A stretch of DNA of 64,000 bases from JAJFUB01 sp964622325. Its GTDB lineage: Bacteria; Armatimonadota; Zipacnadia; Zipacnadales; UBA11051. The translations under genes and the position numbers were made by a program. This document shows, piece by piece, positions 17,224 to 25,726 of this stretch; position 1 is the first letter of the stretch; each line of letters begins with the position of its first letter. The notes beneath the pieces are model-generated. The model was not told where the DNA came from. It saw nothing but the letters and a program-made list of their open reading frames with translations, and did no database searches. The stretch covers positions 1 to 64,000 of the forward strand of contig CAZUOJ010000009.1 of NCBI GenBank assembly GCA_964622325.1, in the 5' to 3' direction.

Positions 17224-18162
17224 TTAATATCCCGTCTGTGTCCCCCGGGCCGGGAAATAAGTCCGATATATTGCCGTGAGGATACATGTGCCAAGGGGAG
17301 CTGTGAACAATATTCCTACACCACAGGCGAGCATTCCGGCGTAGATGAGAATGCTTACAACGAAAAAGGCGAGCAAAATCATCCCGTAAGCTCTTTTGCC
17401 AGTTTGAAAGGAAGCACTGAAAGCTTCAAAAACGCCGCCGCGGCCATCGGCAATATAAGGAAAGACAAAGATGAGAAAAGGACCGATGAGCAAGCTGATG
17501 AGGCCGGAAATGACTTGGCTCAGCATTCCCAAGCCAGGGGAGATGTCGGGAATATCGTTTCCCTCGAACACTGCCCAAAACCCGGCCCAAAACCCAAAAG
17601 GCAATGAAACGATAAAGGCGGCGACGAACCCTATAAGCCAGGCAAGCAAAAAGGCGCCCCAGGAGCTCCAGAAATAACGAAAGCCCTCAAACACATCCCC
17701 GACGGCCATGGGCTGCCCGTCATGCCTTTTGAGCAACATCATATTAAAGCCGATAGATAGCGGCGGAGCACATATCGCCAGCGAAACAACGGATATTAAG
17801 ATTACAATAATGAAAGCCCCAATGATTGTCCCGGCCGCGCCTGACATCATCTCCCAGCCTTTGTTCAGCCACGCCCCCAGGCCAGGGGGAGCCACGGCGG
17901 CGAGAGGCGGATAAGAAGGAACGGAGGGGCCATAGCTGGGGGGCATATAAACATTAGGAGTTGAGGGCGCATATGGGCCTTGCGGCGTGGGAGGCCCAGC
18001 CGGAGCTTCCGCTTGCGCCCACGCCGCGGGCAGATATTCCTCCACGGCTTCCTCGCTCCAGCCGCCAGCAAGCAAGGCCTGGCGCACCTCTTCATATGTC
18101 TGGCCGGCCGCCCGCGCCTCACGCACATACGCCGTCAATTGAGCCAGCCATGTGGGATCCAT
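17224..18162 (-). CDS. Polytopic membrane protein with N-terminal SHOCT/UBA-like helical motif
   Basis: 312 residues. Residues 5-45 are amphipathic helices of the type L-x-x-Y-V-x-x-x-R-x-x-G-x-x-Y-E-E-V-R-x-A-L-L-x-x-G-W, seen at the ends of many bacterial membrane proteins. A Pro/Tyr-rich linker (50-85) leads to about six transmembrane segments (~100-305) resembling DUF975/GDPD-membrane-type integral domains. AGGAGG lies 9 nt before the ATG. It stands alone between two terminators. Function not known. Confidence 0.8.
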   Translation of the reverse strand: MDPTWLAQLTAYVREARAAGQTYEEVRQALLAGGWSEEAVEEYLPAAWAQAEAPAGPPTPQGPYAPSTPNVYMPPSYGPSVPSYPPLAAVAPPGLGAWLNKGWEMMSGAAGTIIGAFIIVILISVVSLAICAPPLSIGFNMMLLKRHDGQPMAVGDVFEGFRYFWSSWGAFLLAWLIGFVAAFIVSLPFGFWAGFWAVFEGNDIPDISPGLGMLSQVISGLISLLIGPFLIFVFPYIADGRGGVFEAFSASFQTGKRAYGMILLAFFVVSILIYAGMLACGVGILFTAPLGTCILTAIYRTYFPARGTQTGY

Positions 18163-18230
18163 CCGATTTTTCCTCCTGAAAAATGATATTATTATGATTA
18201 TAATACTTTATTCTCGAGAAAAATCCCTTC

Positions 18231-18253
18231 TTGGATAAAAGAAAAATATCCAA
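18231..18253. repeat. Perfect 7-bp inverted repeat TTGGATA-N9-TATCCAA
   Basis: Arms at 18231-18237 and 18247-18253 in the AT-rich gap between two minus-strand genes, immediately beside the terminator at 18251-18290. It may be part of the upstream control region of the membrane protein gene. Only the symmetry is observed. Confidence 0.4.
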
Positions 18254-18290
18254 AAATAAAGCGGAACCTGTTATTTTCACTCCGCTTTTT
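18251..18290 (-). terminator. Terminator after the third oxidoreductase
   Basis: AAAGCGGA and TCCGCTTT (18258-18265 and 18281-18288) form a perfect 8-bp stem around a 15-nt loop. T-rich sequence follows on both strands, so it could work in either direction. The gene it would serve ends at 18345 on the minus strand. Confidence 0.65.
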
Positions 18291-18344
18291 TAATGTGTTT
18301 TTACCTGCAACCAGCCTTTTTCTTTTTTTAATATCTGTGCCTAT

Positions 18345-19487
18345 TTACGCCTCCCATTGGATCGGCGGCACCTGTCGCATCTGTCCCCCATTCCGCATCG
18401 AATCCGCGCCGGCGCAACCCGCCGCCACGGCCATCCTGCCCGCAATAGGCGTGGCAAGGGGCTCCTTGCCCTCCAGCACCATATCCAGAAAATCCTCGCA
18501 GATCACCGGATCGGCTCCCCCATGCCCCCCTACCGCGGGGCGCACTTCATAAATCCGATCCGCCAGCTCCTTCCAAGAATGGGCGCGGCGCATTTTAACC
18601 CATACTTTGCCTTCCGGCTCCGAATTCTCCAGCCTCCCCTCTGTGCCAATGATTGTATAATTACGATGATAATCTGGCGTAAAATGGCATTGCAGATAGG
18701 CCGCTTTTACGCCTCCCTCCAATTCCATAATCATCACGCTGTTGTCTTCCACTTCAATTTCCTGCCGAAACGCACATTGATTGCGCCGATTATCGGAATA
18801 TTCCCAGCAAGTGCGGGCAATTTCACAGTTATCACATGTCAAATCATTGGGCATATTGCCTCCAAAGAAATCCAGCCCACCAAAAGCCGCCACTTTTTTC
18901 GTATATTGGCCTGTCAGCCAGTGGATCATATCCAGATCATGGCTTCCTTTTTGCAAAAGCAAGCTATTGGCGCCTTTAATTGTGGCATGCCAGTCCTGAT
19001 AATAAAAATTGCGCCCATGTCCGACAAAATGGCGACACCAGGCGGCTTTTACATCTCCAATTGTGCCGCTGTCGATGATTTCTTTCATCACCCGAAACAT
19101 ATTCATATAGCGCATATTGAAGCCCACCATTAAATGCTTTCCCGAGGCTTTCCAGGTCCGCAAGATCCGATCACAGCCTTCTGTCGTGATGGCGAGGGGC
19201 TTTTCGCAAAACACATGCTTGCCGGCTTCCAGAGCGGCGCAGGCGAGCTCTTCATGCGTAAAATCAGGCGCTGTGACGGCAATGGCATCCACATCTTCAC
19301 GCTCTAAAAGCCGCCGATAATTTGTTGTAATGAAGACATCATCGCCCATCCGGGCCTTGAAATCTGCTAAAGCTGCCTCTGAAACATCCGCGCCCCCGAC
19401 AACTTCGGAGCGTTTGTTGTTATGCCAATGATTGGCCAGATATCCGCGGCCGCATACGCCAATGACGCCGATGCGCAGCTTCTCCAT
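18345..19487 (-). CDS. Gfo/Idh/MocA family oxidoreductase with Cys cluster
   Basis: 380 residues from the ATG at 19487; AAAGGAGG lies 5 nt upstream, so a longer upstream frame is rejected. Rossmann loop G-V-C-G-R-G-Y, intact EKP (FCEKPLAIT), and a D-L-T-C-D-N-C-E-I-A-R-T-C insertion near residue 235 followed by a further Cys, paralleling the gene at 4072-5238. G-G-H-G-G-A-D near 340 also matches that gene. It probably acts on the same class of sugar or glycoside substrates. The DUF6785-like membrane protein lies upstream across a terminator, so it is probably transcribed separately. Confidence 0.9.
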   Translation of the reverse strand: MEKLRIGVIGVCGRGYLANHWHNNKRSEVVGGADVSEAALADFKARMGDDVFITTNYRRLLEREDVDAIAVTAPDFTHEELACAALEAGKHVFCEKPLAITTEGCDRILRTWKASGKHLMVGFNMRYMNMFRVMKEIIDSGTIGDVKAAWCRHFVGHGRNFYYQDWHATIKGANSLLLQKGSHDLDMIHWLTGQYTKKVAAFGGLDFFGGNMPNDLTCDNCEIARTCWEYSDNRRNQCAFRQEIEVEDNSVMIMELEGGVKAAYLQCHFTPDYHRNYTIIGTEGRLENSEPEGKVWVKMRRAHSWKELADRIYEVRPAVGGHGGADPVICEDFLDMVLEGKEPLATPIAGRMAVAAGCAGADSMRNGGQMRQVPPIQWEA

Positions 19488-19507
19488 TTCTGCCTCCTTT
19501 GGGAACT

Positions 19508-19539
19508 GAAAAAAATATAAGGCAGGCTGTCGGGCCTGC
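19508..19539 (-). terminator. Terminator after the DUF6785-like gene
   Basis: Minus strand: GCAGGC-ccgaca-GCCTGC stem (arms 19534-19539 and 19522-19527) followed by CTTATATTTTTTT. It separates the membrane protein gene from the oxidoreductase downstream. Confidence 0.75.
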
Positions 19540-19649
19540 TTTGAAAAGGATATTTTTGAAAAAGACTTTTTGGACAAAAAGAGCGCTATTGGGGCCGGCT
19601 CTGGATTGTTACTGTGCGGCGTGTAGCCCCTGTGGCCGGCAGGCTGGCG

Positions 19650-21644
19650 CTAGCCGGGCGAAAAATCATAAATCCGCTCCTTCATGATGACGCTCAGAGC
19701 GCTCCAGAATGCGCCCACGGCGTATTCGCCCAGAATAATACCATATACAAAAGGCATGAAGTTTCGATGCGTTTTATGCCCGCCCCAGCGCAGAATGGCG
19801 GCTTTCACCAGCCAAGCGATTAGCAAGCAGCTCCAGAAATAATCCGTCCCGAACAGCATCCCCAGCGCATAGCCTGCCGGATGCAGCGGCCACCACATAT
19901 AATTCATCCGCATCCACATCATCCCCCAGGTGGCGGCGCCTCCCAGGCCAATAAATAGCATACGCTGCCAGCTCGGCATTGTGGGATAATTAATCCACGA
20001 GGCCAGCTCATTCCACTGCCCCCAATTATGGCCAATGAGCGGCGTGTTGCCGTGTTGATATGTCAGATGGATGGCAGCCCAATAGGAGCCCAGGGCTCCA
20101 AGCGCAAAAGCTACGCCCATAGCGATTGCTAGCCGTTGCGGCTCCGCGCCCGCCACTTCCGCCATCTTGAACCCCTCTAGCTGCACAGGCATCGGCGATG
20201 TCCGATAGCCGCGGCCTGTAAACCACCAGAATAAGGGAAAAATGGTCAGACTGCGGGCGCCCATGCCGCGTGTGCCGGCAAAGATGATCCCCAGATGGGC
20301 GGCATTCATATTGCCGGCCATTTCATGGGCGGGCGGCCCCAATTCAGCGCGCACACGCGTGACCGTCGTATGGATCAAAAAGCCAAAGCCAAACAGGACA
20401 AGCGCCGCCGGCGGGCTCATTCCGGCTTTAATCGTGACGGCAAACAAAAAAAACAGCGCGGCCGCGCCCGCAATGACGGCCGTGCGATAGCTCATCGGAT
20501 CGCCAGCCGCCACTTTATCTTCCAGACGGCCTGTCCAGATTTGCCGTCCCAGGCGAGCCAGATGATGGCGCGCCACCCATAAACTGTAAAAAGCCAGCGC
20601 AAACCACGCCCCAAAGGATTGCTCCCCTAAATAGGGCAGCCCCGGCATCATCCGCAGGGGCATGGCGACAGCGGCGACTTGCATTAGCTTGCGCACGACA
20701 AAGAAAAACCACATCGAAAAGCTCAAATCCAGAGGAATCAAAAAGCCCAGCGCTGTGCAAAAAGGATACAGGGGAATGCCAATTCGGCCCATCGCATTCC
20801 AGGGCCGCCCCCAGGGCCCTGTGTCAATATAATGCTTCGGGCTGTCGTGACGCACATCAAACAGGGGAAACACAGGCCAGAAATGATGCAGGCCGTTAGA
20901 CAGATCGATTAATGCCGCCACGGCAATGCCCAGCCAGAGCATTTTCTGCCCAAAAAACGCCCGACTGCCTCCCTCGGCCGTCATGGCCAGCGGCAACTGC
21001 ACGATGGGATAGCCCAGCCGCTCATTTTCCGTCCATTGCCGGCGCATGATGACATTGATGCCAATCATCACTACGCCCACGGCTAACACAATCGCCCCCC
21101 ACCACAACACAGGCCCTGCCCAAGCCAGCAGCCGCTCCCTCGTGTAAAGCGTGTTGTCGCCATCATAATACGGCTCCAGCACCGCGGGATCGCTGACTGT
21201 CAAAAACTTCGGCAGATATTTATGGAAAAGCTGCTCCCAATGATTCGCCTCTGTGGCGAACCACCAGCCATGGGAAAGATTGGGCACGCCGAGCTGCAAT
21301 GTGTCATGCCCCGCCAGCATAATCGCAATAGCGACCATTGTATATATCGTAATAAGCTCCGCTTGCGTCAGGGCATAACGCGGCGTCAGCTTGCGCAAAA
21401 GCGCGTTCACAAGCAAAAGCACAATCAAATTAAATACGGCGCCCCAGGGCAATGCCATCACGGAAGGATGGCCGCTGTGCCAGATGCCCTCCACCATCAT
21501 AACCCAATATACATTAAAGGGAATAAGAATTATCCCCAGAATTATCGCGCGCCGCGTCACAAATGGGCCTGGCGCAGCCTTCCTCTTCCGCACCCCAAGC
21601 GCAGCTTCAGATTTTGTTTCTATTCTTCCTTCCAATATTTCCAT
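19650..21644 (-). CDS. DUF6785/DUF6784-like polytopic membrane protein, putative transporter
   Basis: 664 residues with roughly 12-14 hydrophobic segments. Recognisable stretches are the opening R-R-A-I-I-L-G-I-I-L-I-P-F-N-V-Y-W, a conserved N-E-R-L-G-Y-P-I-V-Q-L-P in the middle, and A-G-N-M-N-A-A-H-L-G-I-I-F near 430, which I associate with the DUF6785 family of Armatimonadota and Planctomycetota. The general layout recalls oligopeptide-transporter-like permeases. No ABC or SusC/D importer is encoded among the neighbouring glycosidases, so this is the best uptake candidate in the region; that role is inference. The ATG at 21644 has only a weak ribosome site. Confidence 0.8.
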   Translation of the reverse strand: MEILEGRIETKSEAALGVRKRKAAPGPFVTRRAIILGIILIPFNVYWVMMVEGIWHSGHPSVMALPWGAVFNLIVLLLVNALLRKLTPRYALTQAELITIYTMVAIAIMLAGHDTLQLGVPNLSHGWWFATEANHWEQLFHKYLPKFLTVSDPAVLEPYYDGDNTLYTRERLLAWAGPVLWWGAIVLAVGVVMIGINVIMRRQWTENERLGYPIVQLPLAMTAEGGSRAFFGQKMLWLGIAVAALIDLSNGLHHFWPVFPLFDVRHDSPKHYIDTGPWGRPWNAMGRIGIPLYPFCTALGFLIPLDLSFSMWFFFVVRKLMQVAAVAMPLRMMPGLPYLGEQSFGAWFALAFYSLWVARHHLARLGRQIWTGRLEDKVAAGDPMSYRTAVIAGAAALFFLFAVTIKAGMSPPAALVLFGFGFLIHTTVTRVRAELGPPAHEMAGNMNAAHLGIIFAGTRGMGARSLTIFPLFWWFTGRGYRTSPMPVQLEGFKMAEVAGAEPQRLAIAMGVAFALGALGSYWAAIHLTYQHGNTPLIGHNWGQWNELASWINYPTMPSWQRMLFIGLGGAATWGMMWMRMNYMWWPLHPAGYALGMLFGTDYFWSCLLIAWLVKAAILRWGGHKTHRNFMPFVYGIILGEYAVGAFWSALSVIMKERIYDFSPG

Positions 21645-21706
21645 AACAGGATGCTCACAGCCTGAACTTCTGAGCCCCAGGCGTATCTTTATCTACATCA
21701 CAATCA

Positions 21707-21738
21707 CAAAACAAGCAAGCCTCGTGCCACAGGCTTGC
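21707..21738 (-). terminator. Terminator after the ferredoxin-like membrane gene
   Basis: Perfect 8-bp stem GCAAGCCT / AGGCTTGC (21715-21722 and 21731-21738) with 8-nt loop; minus-strand T-rich tail TTGTTTTGTG follows. Confidence 0.75.
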
Positions 21739-21765
21739 GAAAAAAGAGCCGGAACTGTCCCCTTG

Positions 21766-23241
21766 TTACTGTCGCCGATACACAATAATGGCGGCTTCGG
21801 GCTGCACCGGACACGCATGCTCACACAGTCCACAGCCCACACAACGATGTCTGCGCACATTGGGCCGGCGCTGGCCCTCCTCTTCCAAAATCTCTATCGC
21901 CCCATACGAGCAATGCTCATAACAAACGAGACATTCCAGATAGTTTTCGCCGCGCCGCCACGACAAACATTTTCGCCGATGGATGTGCGCGACGCCTATG
22001 TGAATATGATGTTTTTCTTGAGGACTGAAAGGCAACAGGGCCCCGCTGGGGCAGACGCGCCCACAGGCCACACAGCTTTGTTCGCAAAAGCCCACGCGCG
22101 GCTGCAAAAAAGGCGTATAAAATCCTTCCCATCCCGCCTGCCCTACAGCCGGCTGCAAGCCGCCTGTGGGGCAAACTTTCATACATTGGCCACAGCGCAG
22201 ACATTTGCTGAGGAATTCCTCCTCGGACATCAGCCGCACAATGGCGCCGCTGGCGTCGCGCACAATGGCTCCCGGCGGCCGAATGAGCCTTTCTGATATC
22301 TTCTGCGGGATTATGCCCGCCTTTGCTAGTACGCCATAGCCTATCCCCAGAGCCATTGCTCCGATAAATTCTCGCCTGCCGATGTCAATGTCTGTTTCTA
22401 CAGGCGCTCTTCCCAAAATCATTTGGGAAGCTCCGCGGGCGCAGGCCGACACGCAAGCATAACATTGAATGCATTCCGCCTGTCTTGTCTGACGAGGATT
22501 ATCCGCTTCGATGGCATGCATTGGACAGGAGCGCGCACATAGCCCACAGGCATTGCAGGCCTCTTTCGCTTGACGCCGCCAGAGCCCAAAACGTCCTGCC
22601 AAGCCCAGCAGGGCCCCTAGCGGACACAGCGTCCGACACCAGAAACGGCTTCCCCAGACGCCCCCTGACACAATGAGGAGAAACATGAGGGCTGTGGGCA
22701 GCGCTAACGCGAAAGGACGCTCCGCCAGAGGCTGCACACGCCAGCCAGCCGAGCGCAAAATAGGCACAGCAACATTGAAAGCTTCGCGTCCCCAACTGTC
22801 AAACACGAGCGCGTATGTTCGCGTCAGCAATGGAATAGGATCCAGGATCCAGAAAAGCTGCGCCCCCAGCACGGCGGAAATGGCGACAAGCCCCAGAACA
22901 TAATATTTGCCCCGCGGCCAATGAAATCGACGCCGCTTGTGGGCTCGCAGAAAATTATCGGCGGCTTCAATGAGCGTTCCCAGAGGACAAATCCAGCCGC
23001 AAAAAAAGCGCCCGAATAATAATGACAGCCCTAGCACAATAAGCGCCGGCTTGAAAAAAGTGAGAAGCTGCAGCGAACGATGCGGCGACAAAGCCACGGC
23101 GATTCCGGAAAGAGGATCCGCACGCAAAAAAATCTGCGGCGGCAGCGGCGTGTCCAGCGGCCATATTGATTTCGCGAGCAGCCAAAAATACAAACACAAA
23201 AATAATAGCTGCACAACACGACGCAGCCGATTCACAAACAT
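21766..23241 (-). CDS. NapH-like polyferredoxin membrane protein fused to a MauM/NapG-like ferredoxin module
   Basis: 491 residues. The N-terminal ~215 residues hold four or five membrane helices with paired C-G-W-I-C-P-L-G and C-R-T-L-C-P-L-G motifs, as in NapH/NosR proteins that pass electrons from quinol. Two 4Fe-4S motifs follow (C-N-A-C-G-L-C-A-R-S-C-P and C-I-Q-C-Y-A-C-V-S-A-C). Next comes an internal R-R-E-F-I-G plus hydrophobic segment (~290-312), resembling a Tat signal anchor. The tail carries at least four more Cys clusters as in NapG/MauM. I read it as NapH and NapG in one chain. No terminal reductase is encoded nearby, so the electron acceptor is unknown. Confidence 0.88.
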   Translation of the reverse strand: MFVNRLRRVVQLLFLCLYFWLLAKSIWPLDTPLPPQIFLRADPLSGIAVALSPHRSLQLLTFFKPALIVLGLSLLFGRFFCGWICPLGTLIEAADNFLRAHKRRRFHWPRGKYYVLGLVAISAVLGAQLFWILDPIPLLTRTYALVFDSWGREAFNVAVPILRSAGWRVQPLAERPFALALPTALMFLLIVSGGVWGSRFWCRTLCPLGALLGLAGRFGLWRRQAKEACNACGLCARSCPMHAIEADNPRQTRQAECIQCYACVSACARGASQMILGRAPVETDIDIGRREFIGAMALGIGYGVLAKAGIIPQKISERLIRPPGAIVRDASGAIVRLMSEEEFLSKCLRCGQCMKVCPTGGLQPAVGQAGWEGFYTPFLQPRVGFCEQSCVACGRVCPSGALLPFSPQEKHHIHIGVAHIHRRKCLSWRRGENYLECLVCYEHCSYGAIEILEEEGQRRPNVRRHRCVGCGLCEHACPVQPEAAIIVYRRQ

Positions 23242-23553
23242 TGCTTTTTCTCCAAAGAAAATCTATATCATATTCTTTCCATTCTGTCGCGAAAAAGCGG
23301 CATGTTGGCCTTGAATGCGTATTTCGCCGCTTCTGTGTGTTTTCCTTTGTCTCTCCAAGACGGCGCTTCGACTAGCCAATAGAGACGCTATAATGAAAAG
23401 TGCACTCCGGAGGCATAGCACGACACATTGGCCTAGAGGCATTTGAAGGAAAGAATGCCAGGCAGATATGGCAAAACTGACTATCAGGATGCAAATTATC
23501 TGATTAGATGAATATTTTGTGCTTTGCAATCGTTGCAGACTGATGACGGGGCT
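23242..23553. other. 312-bp gap; small hydrophobic frame only
   Basis: Between uvrB and the NapH-like gene. The only notable content is an 88-codon minus-strand frame (23263-23529) that would start with TTG, has two hydrophobic stretches and no ribosome site. I do not call it as a gene. No terminator or tRNA is visible. Confidence 0.4.
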
Positions 23554-25536
23554 CTATTCAGCCAGCAGCGCCTTAAGCTCTTTAATTTCGTCGCGAATTT
23601 CTGCGGCTCGCTCGAATTCCAGAGCTGCTGCCGCCTCGCGCATTTCTGTCTCCAGAGCGGCAATAATCTCTGCCAGATCCTCCGCTGCCACTTTTTCGGC
23701 TACATCCTGGCTGATAAAGCGCCGCGCCGCCTCCTGCACTTCTTGTGTGGCGCGAATTGTATCGCGCACTGCTTTGACAACGCTGCGTGGCACAATGCCG
23801 TGTTCCTCATTATATTTTTGCTGTTTGGCGCGGCGGCGATTTGTCTCGTTGATAGCTGCTTGCATTGCTTCCGTAATGCGATCCGCATACATAATCACAC
23901 GGCCTTCGATATGGCGCGCCGCCCGCCCCATAATCTGGATCAGAGATGTTTCGGAACGCAAAAAGCCCTCCTTATCCGCATCCAGAATGGCGACCAGCGA
24001 CACTTCCGGCAAATCCAGCCCCTCCCGCAACAGATTAATCCCCACAAGCACATCATATTTCCCCAGCCGCAAATCCCGCAGCAATTCATGTCGATCTAGT
24101 GTCTCCACTTCCGAATGCAGATAATGCACTCGGATGCCTAATTCCGCTAAATAATCCGCTAAATCTTCCGCCATTCGTTTTGTCAGTGTTGTGACCAGCA
24201 CGCGTTGATTCTTCGCCACGCGCTGGCGAATTTCGGCAATAAGATCATCAATCTGTCCTTCTGTAGGCCGGACTTCCACTTCCGGATCCAATAGCCCTGT
24301 CGGCCGCACAATGCATTCCACGACTTGTGTGGCGCGGGACAATTCATACGGGCCCGGCGTTGCCGACATGTAAATCACTTGGCCCACTTTTTGCTCCCAT
24401 TCGGCAAATGTCAGAGGCCGATTGTCAAAAGCCGAGGGCAGCCGAAAGCCATATTCCACTAGGCTTTCCTTACGCGAACGATCGCCCTCATACATTGCAT
24501 GTAGCTGGGGGATTGTCTGATGGGACTCATCGACAACTACAAGAAAATCTTCGGGGAAATAATCCAGCAGTGTATAGGGCGGCTCGCCCGGCGCACGCCC
24601 ATCAAAATGGCGCGAATAATTCTCAATGCCTGTGCAATAGCCGATTTCCCGGATCATTTCCAGATCATAGCGCGTGCGTTGCTCCAGCCGTTGGGCTTCC
24701 AAAAGCTTATTGTGTTGGAGAAAATATTGTAGGCGCTCCTCCAGCTCCGCCTCGATGCTTTGCAAGGCTCGCTCAATCCGATCGCGCGAGGCGACATAAT
24801 GTGTCGCCGGATAGACTGTGAGGCGTTCCCGCCCCTCCACGATTTCGCCTGTCAAGGGATCTACAAGCACAATTTTCTCCAGCTCATCCCCAAACATTTC
24901 CAGACGGATGATCAGATCCTGATCGACAGGATGAATTTCCACAACATCGCCCCGTACGCGGAAAGTGCCCCGCTCCAGCGCCATATCGTTGCGGCTAAAT
25001 TGCATTCGCACTAGCTGCCGCAAGATCTCATCCCGCTCTATCTGCTGCCCGACTCTTACAGACAGCACTGTTTCTTCGTATTGTTCCGGGGAGCCTAAGC
25101 CGTAAATTGCCGACACGCTGGCCACTACAATAACATCTCGTCGTTCGCGCAAGGCCTGTGTTGTGGCATGTCGCAGCCGATCAATCTCCTCGTTAATTTG
25201 CGAATCCTTCTCAATATATGTGTCTGTAGCCGGCAAATAGGCTTCTGGCTGATAATAATCATAATACGATACAAAATATTCCACGGCATTGTGCGGGAAA
25301 AATTCGCGAAATTCCATTGCCAGCTGGCCGGCCAATGTTTTGTTGTGGGCCAGCACGAGCGTGGGCCGCTGTACGCGCTCAATCACTTTGGCGATGATGT
25401 ATGTCTTCCCCGAGCCTGTCACGCCCAGAAGCACTTGTTCCTTATCGCCGCGCAAAATCCCCTCCGCCAGTGCGTCAATGGCTTGCGGCTGATCCCCTTT
25501 CGGCTCATATTCCGAAATAACTTTAAATTCTCTCAT
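23554..25536 (-). CDS. uvrB: Excinuclease ABC subunit B (UvrB)
   Basis: 660 residues, full length. UvrB is the damage-verifying ATPase of nucleotide excision repair. Walker A G-V-T-G-S-G-K-T at 38-45, the damage-probing beta-hairpin region Y-D-Y-Y-Q-P-E-A-Y-L-P near 92-102, DEAD-type V-V-D-E-S-H motif near 335, helicase motifs including G-I-N-L-L-R-E-G-L-D-L-P and Q-I-M-G-R-A-A-R-H, and a C-terminal UVR coiled-coil (~620-657) that binds UvrC. The ATG at 25536 has a weak ribosome site. It is a lone gene; uvrA and uvrC are not in the window. Confidence 0.98.
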   Translation of the reverse strand: MREFKVISEYEPKGDQPQAIDALAEGILRGDKEQVLLGVTGSGKTYIIAKVIERVQRPTLVLAHNKTLAGQLAMEFREFFPHNAVEYFVSYYDYYQPEAYLPATDTYIEKDSQINEEIDRLRHATTQALRERRDVIVVASVSAIYGLGSPEQYEETVLSVRVGQQIERDEILRQLVRMQFSRNDMALERGTFRVRGDVVEIHPVDQDLIIRLEMFGDELEKIVLVDPLTGEIVEGRERLTVYPATHYVASRDRIERALQSIEAELEERLQYFLQHNKLLEAQRLEQRTRYDLEMIREIGYCTGIENYSRHFDGRAPGEPPYTLLDYFPEDFLVVVDESHQTIPQLHAMYEGDRSRKESLVEYGFRLPSAFDNRPLTFAEWEQKVGQVIYMSATPGPYELSRATQVVECIVRPTGLLDPEVEVRPTEGQIDDLIAEIRQRVAKNQRVLVTTLTKRMAEDLADYLAELGIRVHYLHSEVETLDRHELLRDLRLGKYDVLVGINLLREGLDLPEVSLVAILDADKEGFLRSETSLIQIMGRAARHIEGRVIMYADRITEAMQAAINETNRRRAKQQKYNEEHGIVPRSVVKAVRDTIRATQEVQEAARRFISQDVAEKVAAEDLAEIIAALETEMREAAAALEFERAAEIRDEIKELKALLAE

Positions 25537-25626
25537 TTCCGCATCTATTTTTTAAGAGATAAAGTACAGACTCCACTGTCAATCGCTGTATTATTATTAT
25601 AGCCCTTACACAGTTTTGTGAACATT

Positions 25627-25673
25627 CCCTGCCAAAAGAACAGGGCATGCCGCCGCCCGGCAGCATGCCCTGT
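25627..25673 (-). terminator. groEL terminator
   Basis: Perfect 11-bp stem ACAGGGCATGC / GCATGCCCTGT (25640-25650 and 25663-25673) with a 12-nt GC-rich loop. On the minus strand it is followed by TTCTTTTGG, 54 bp beyond the groEL stop. Confidence 0.85.
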
Positions 25674-25726
25674 CTGCGCTTACATTGCTTCTTGCCGATT
25701 ATTCCCTGCCGTGGAACATGATGTGA

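Noticed and set aside
21391..22296. 301-codon plus-strand frame
   Set aside because: It is antisense to the ferredoxin-like membrane gene and the DUF6785-like gene, with no recognisable motif.
23263..23529. 88-codon minus-strand hydrophobic frame
   Set aside because: TTG start, no ribosome site and no similarity I recognise. It could still be a small membrane protein, but the evidence is too thin.
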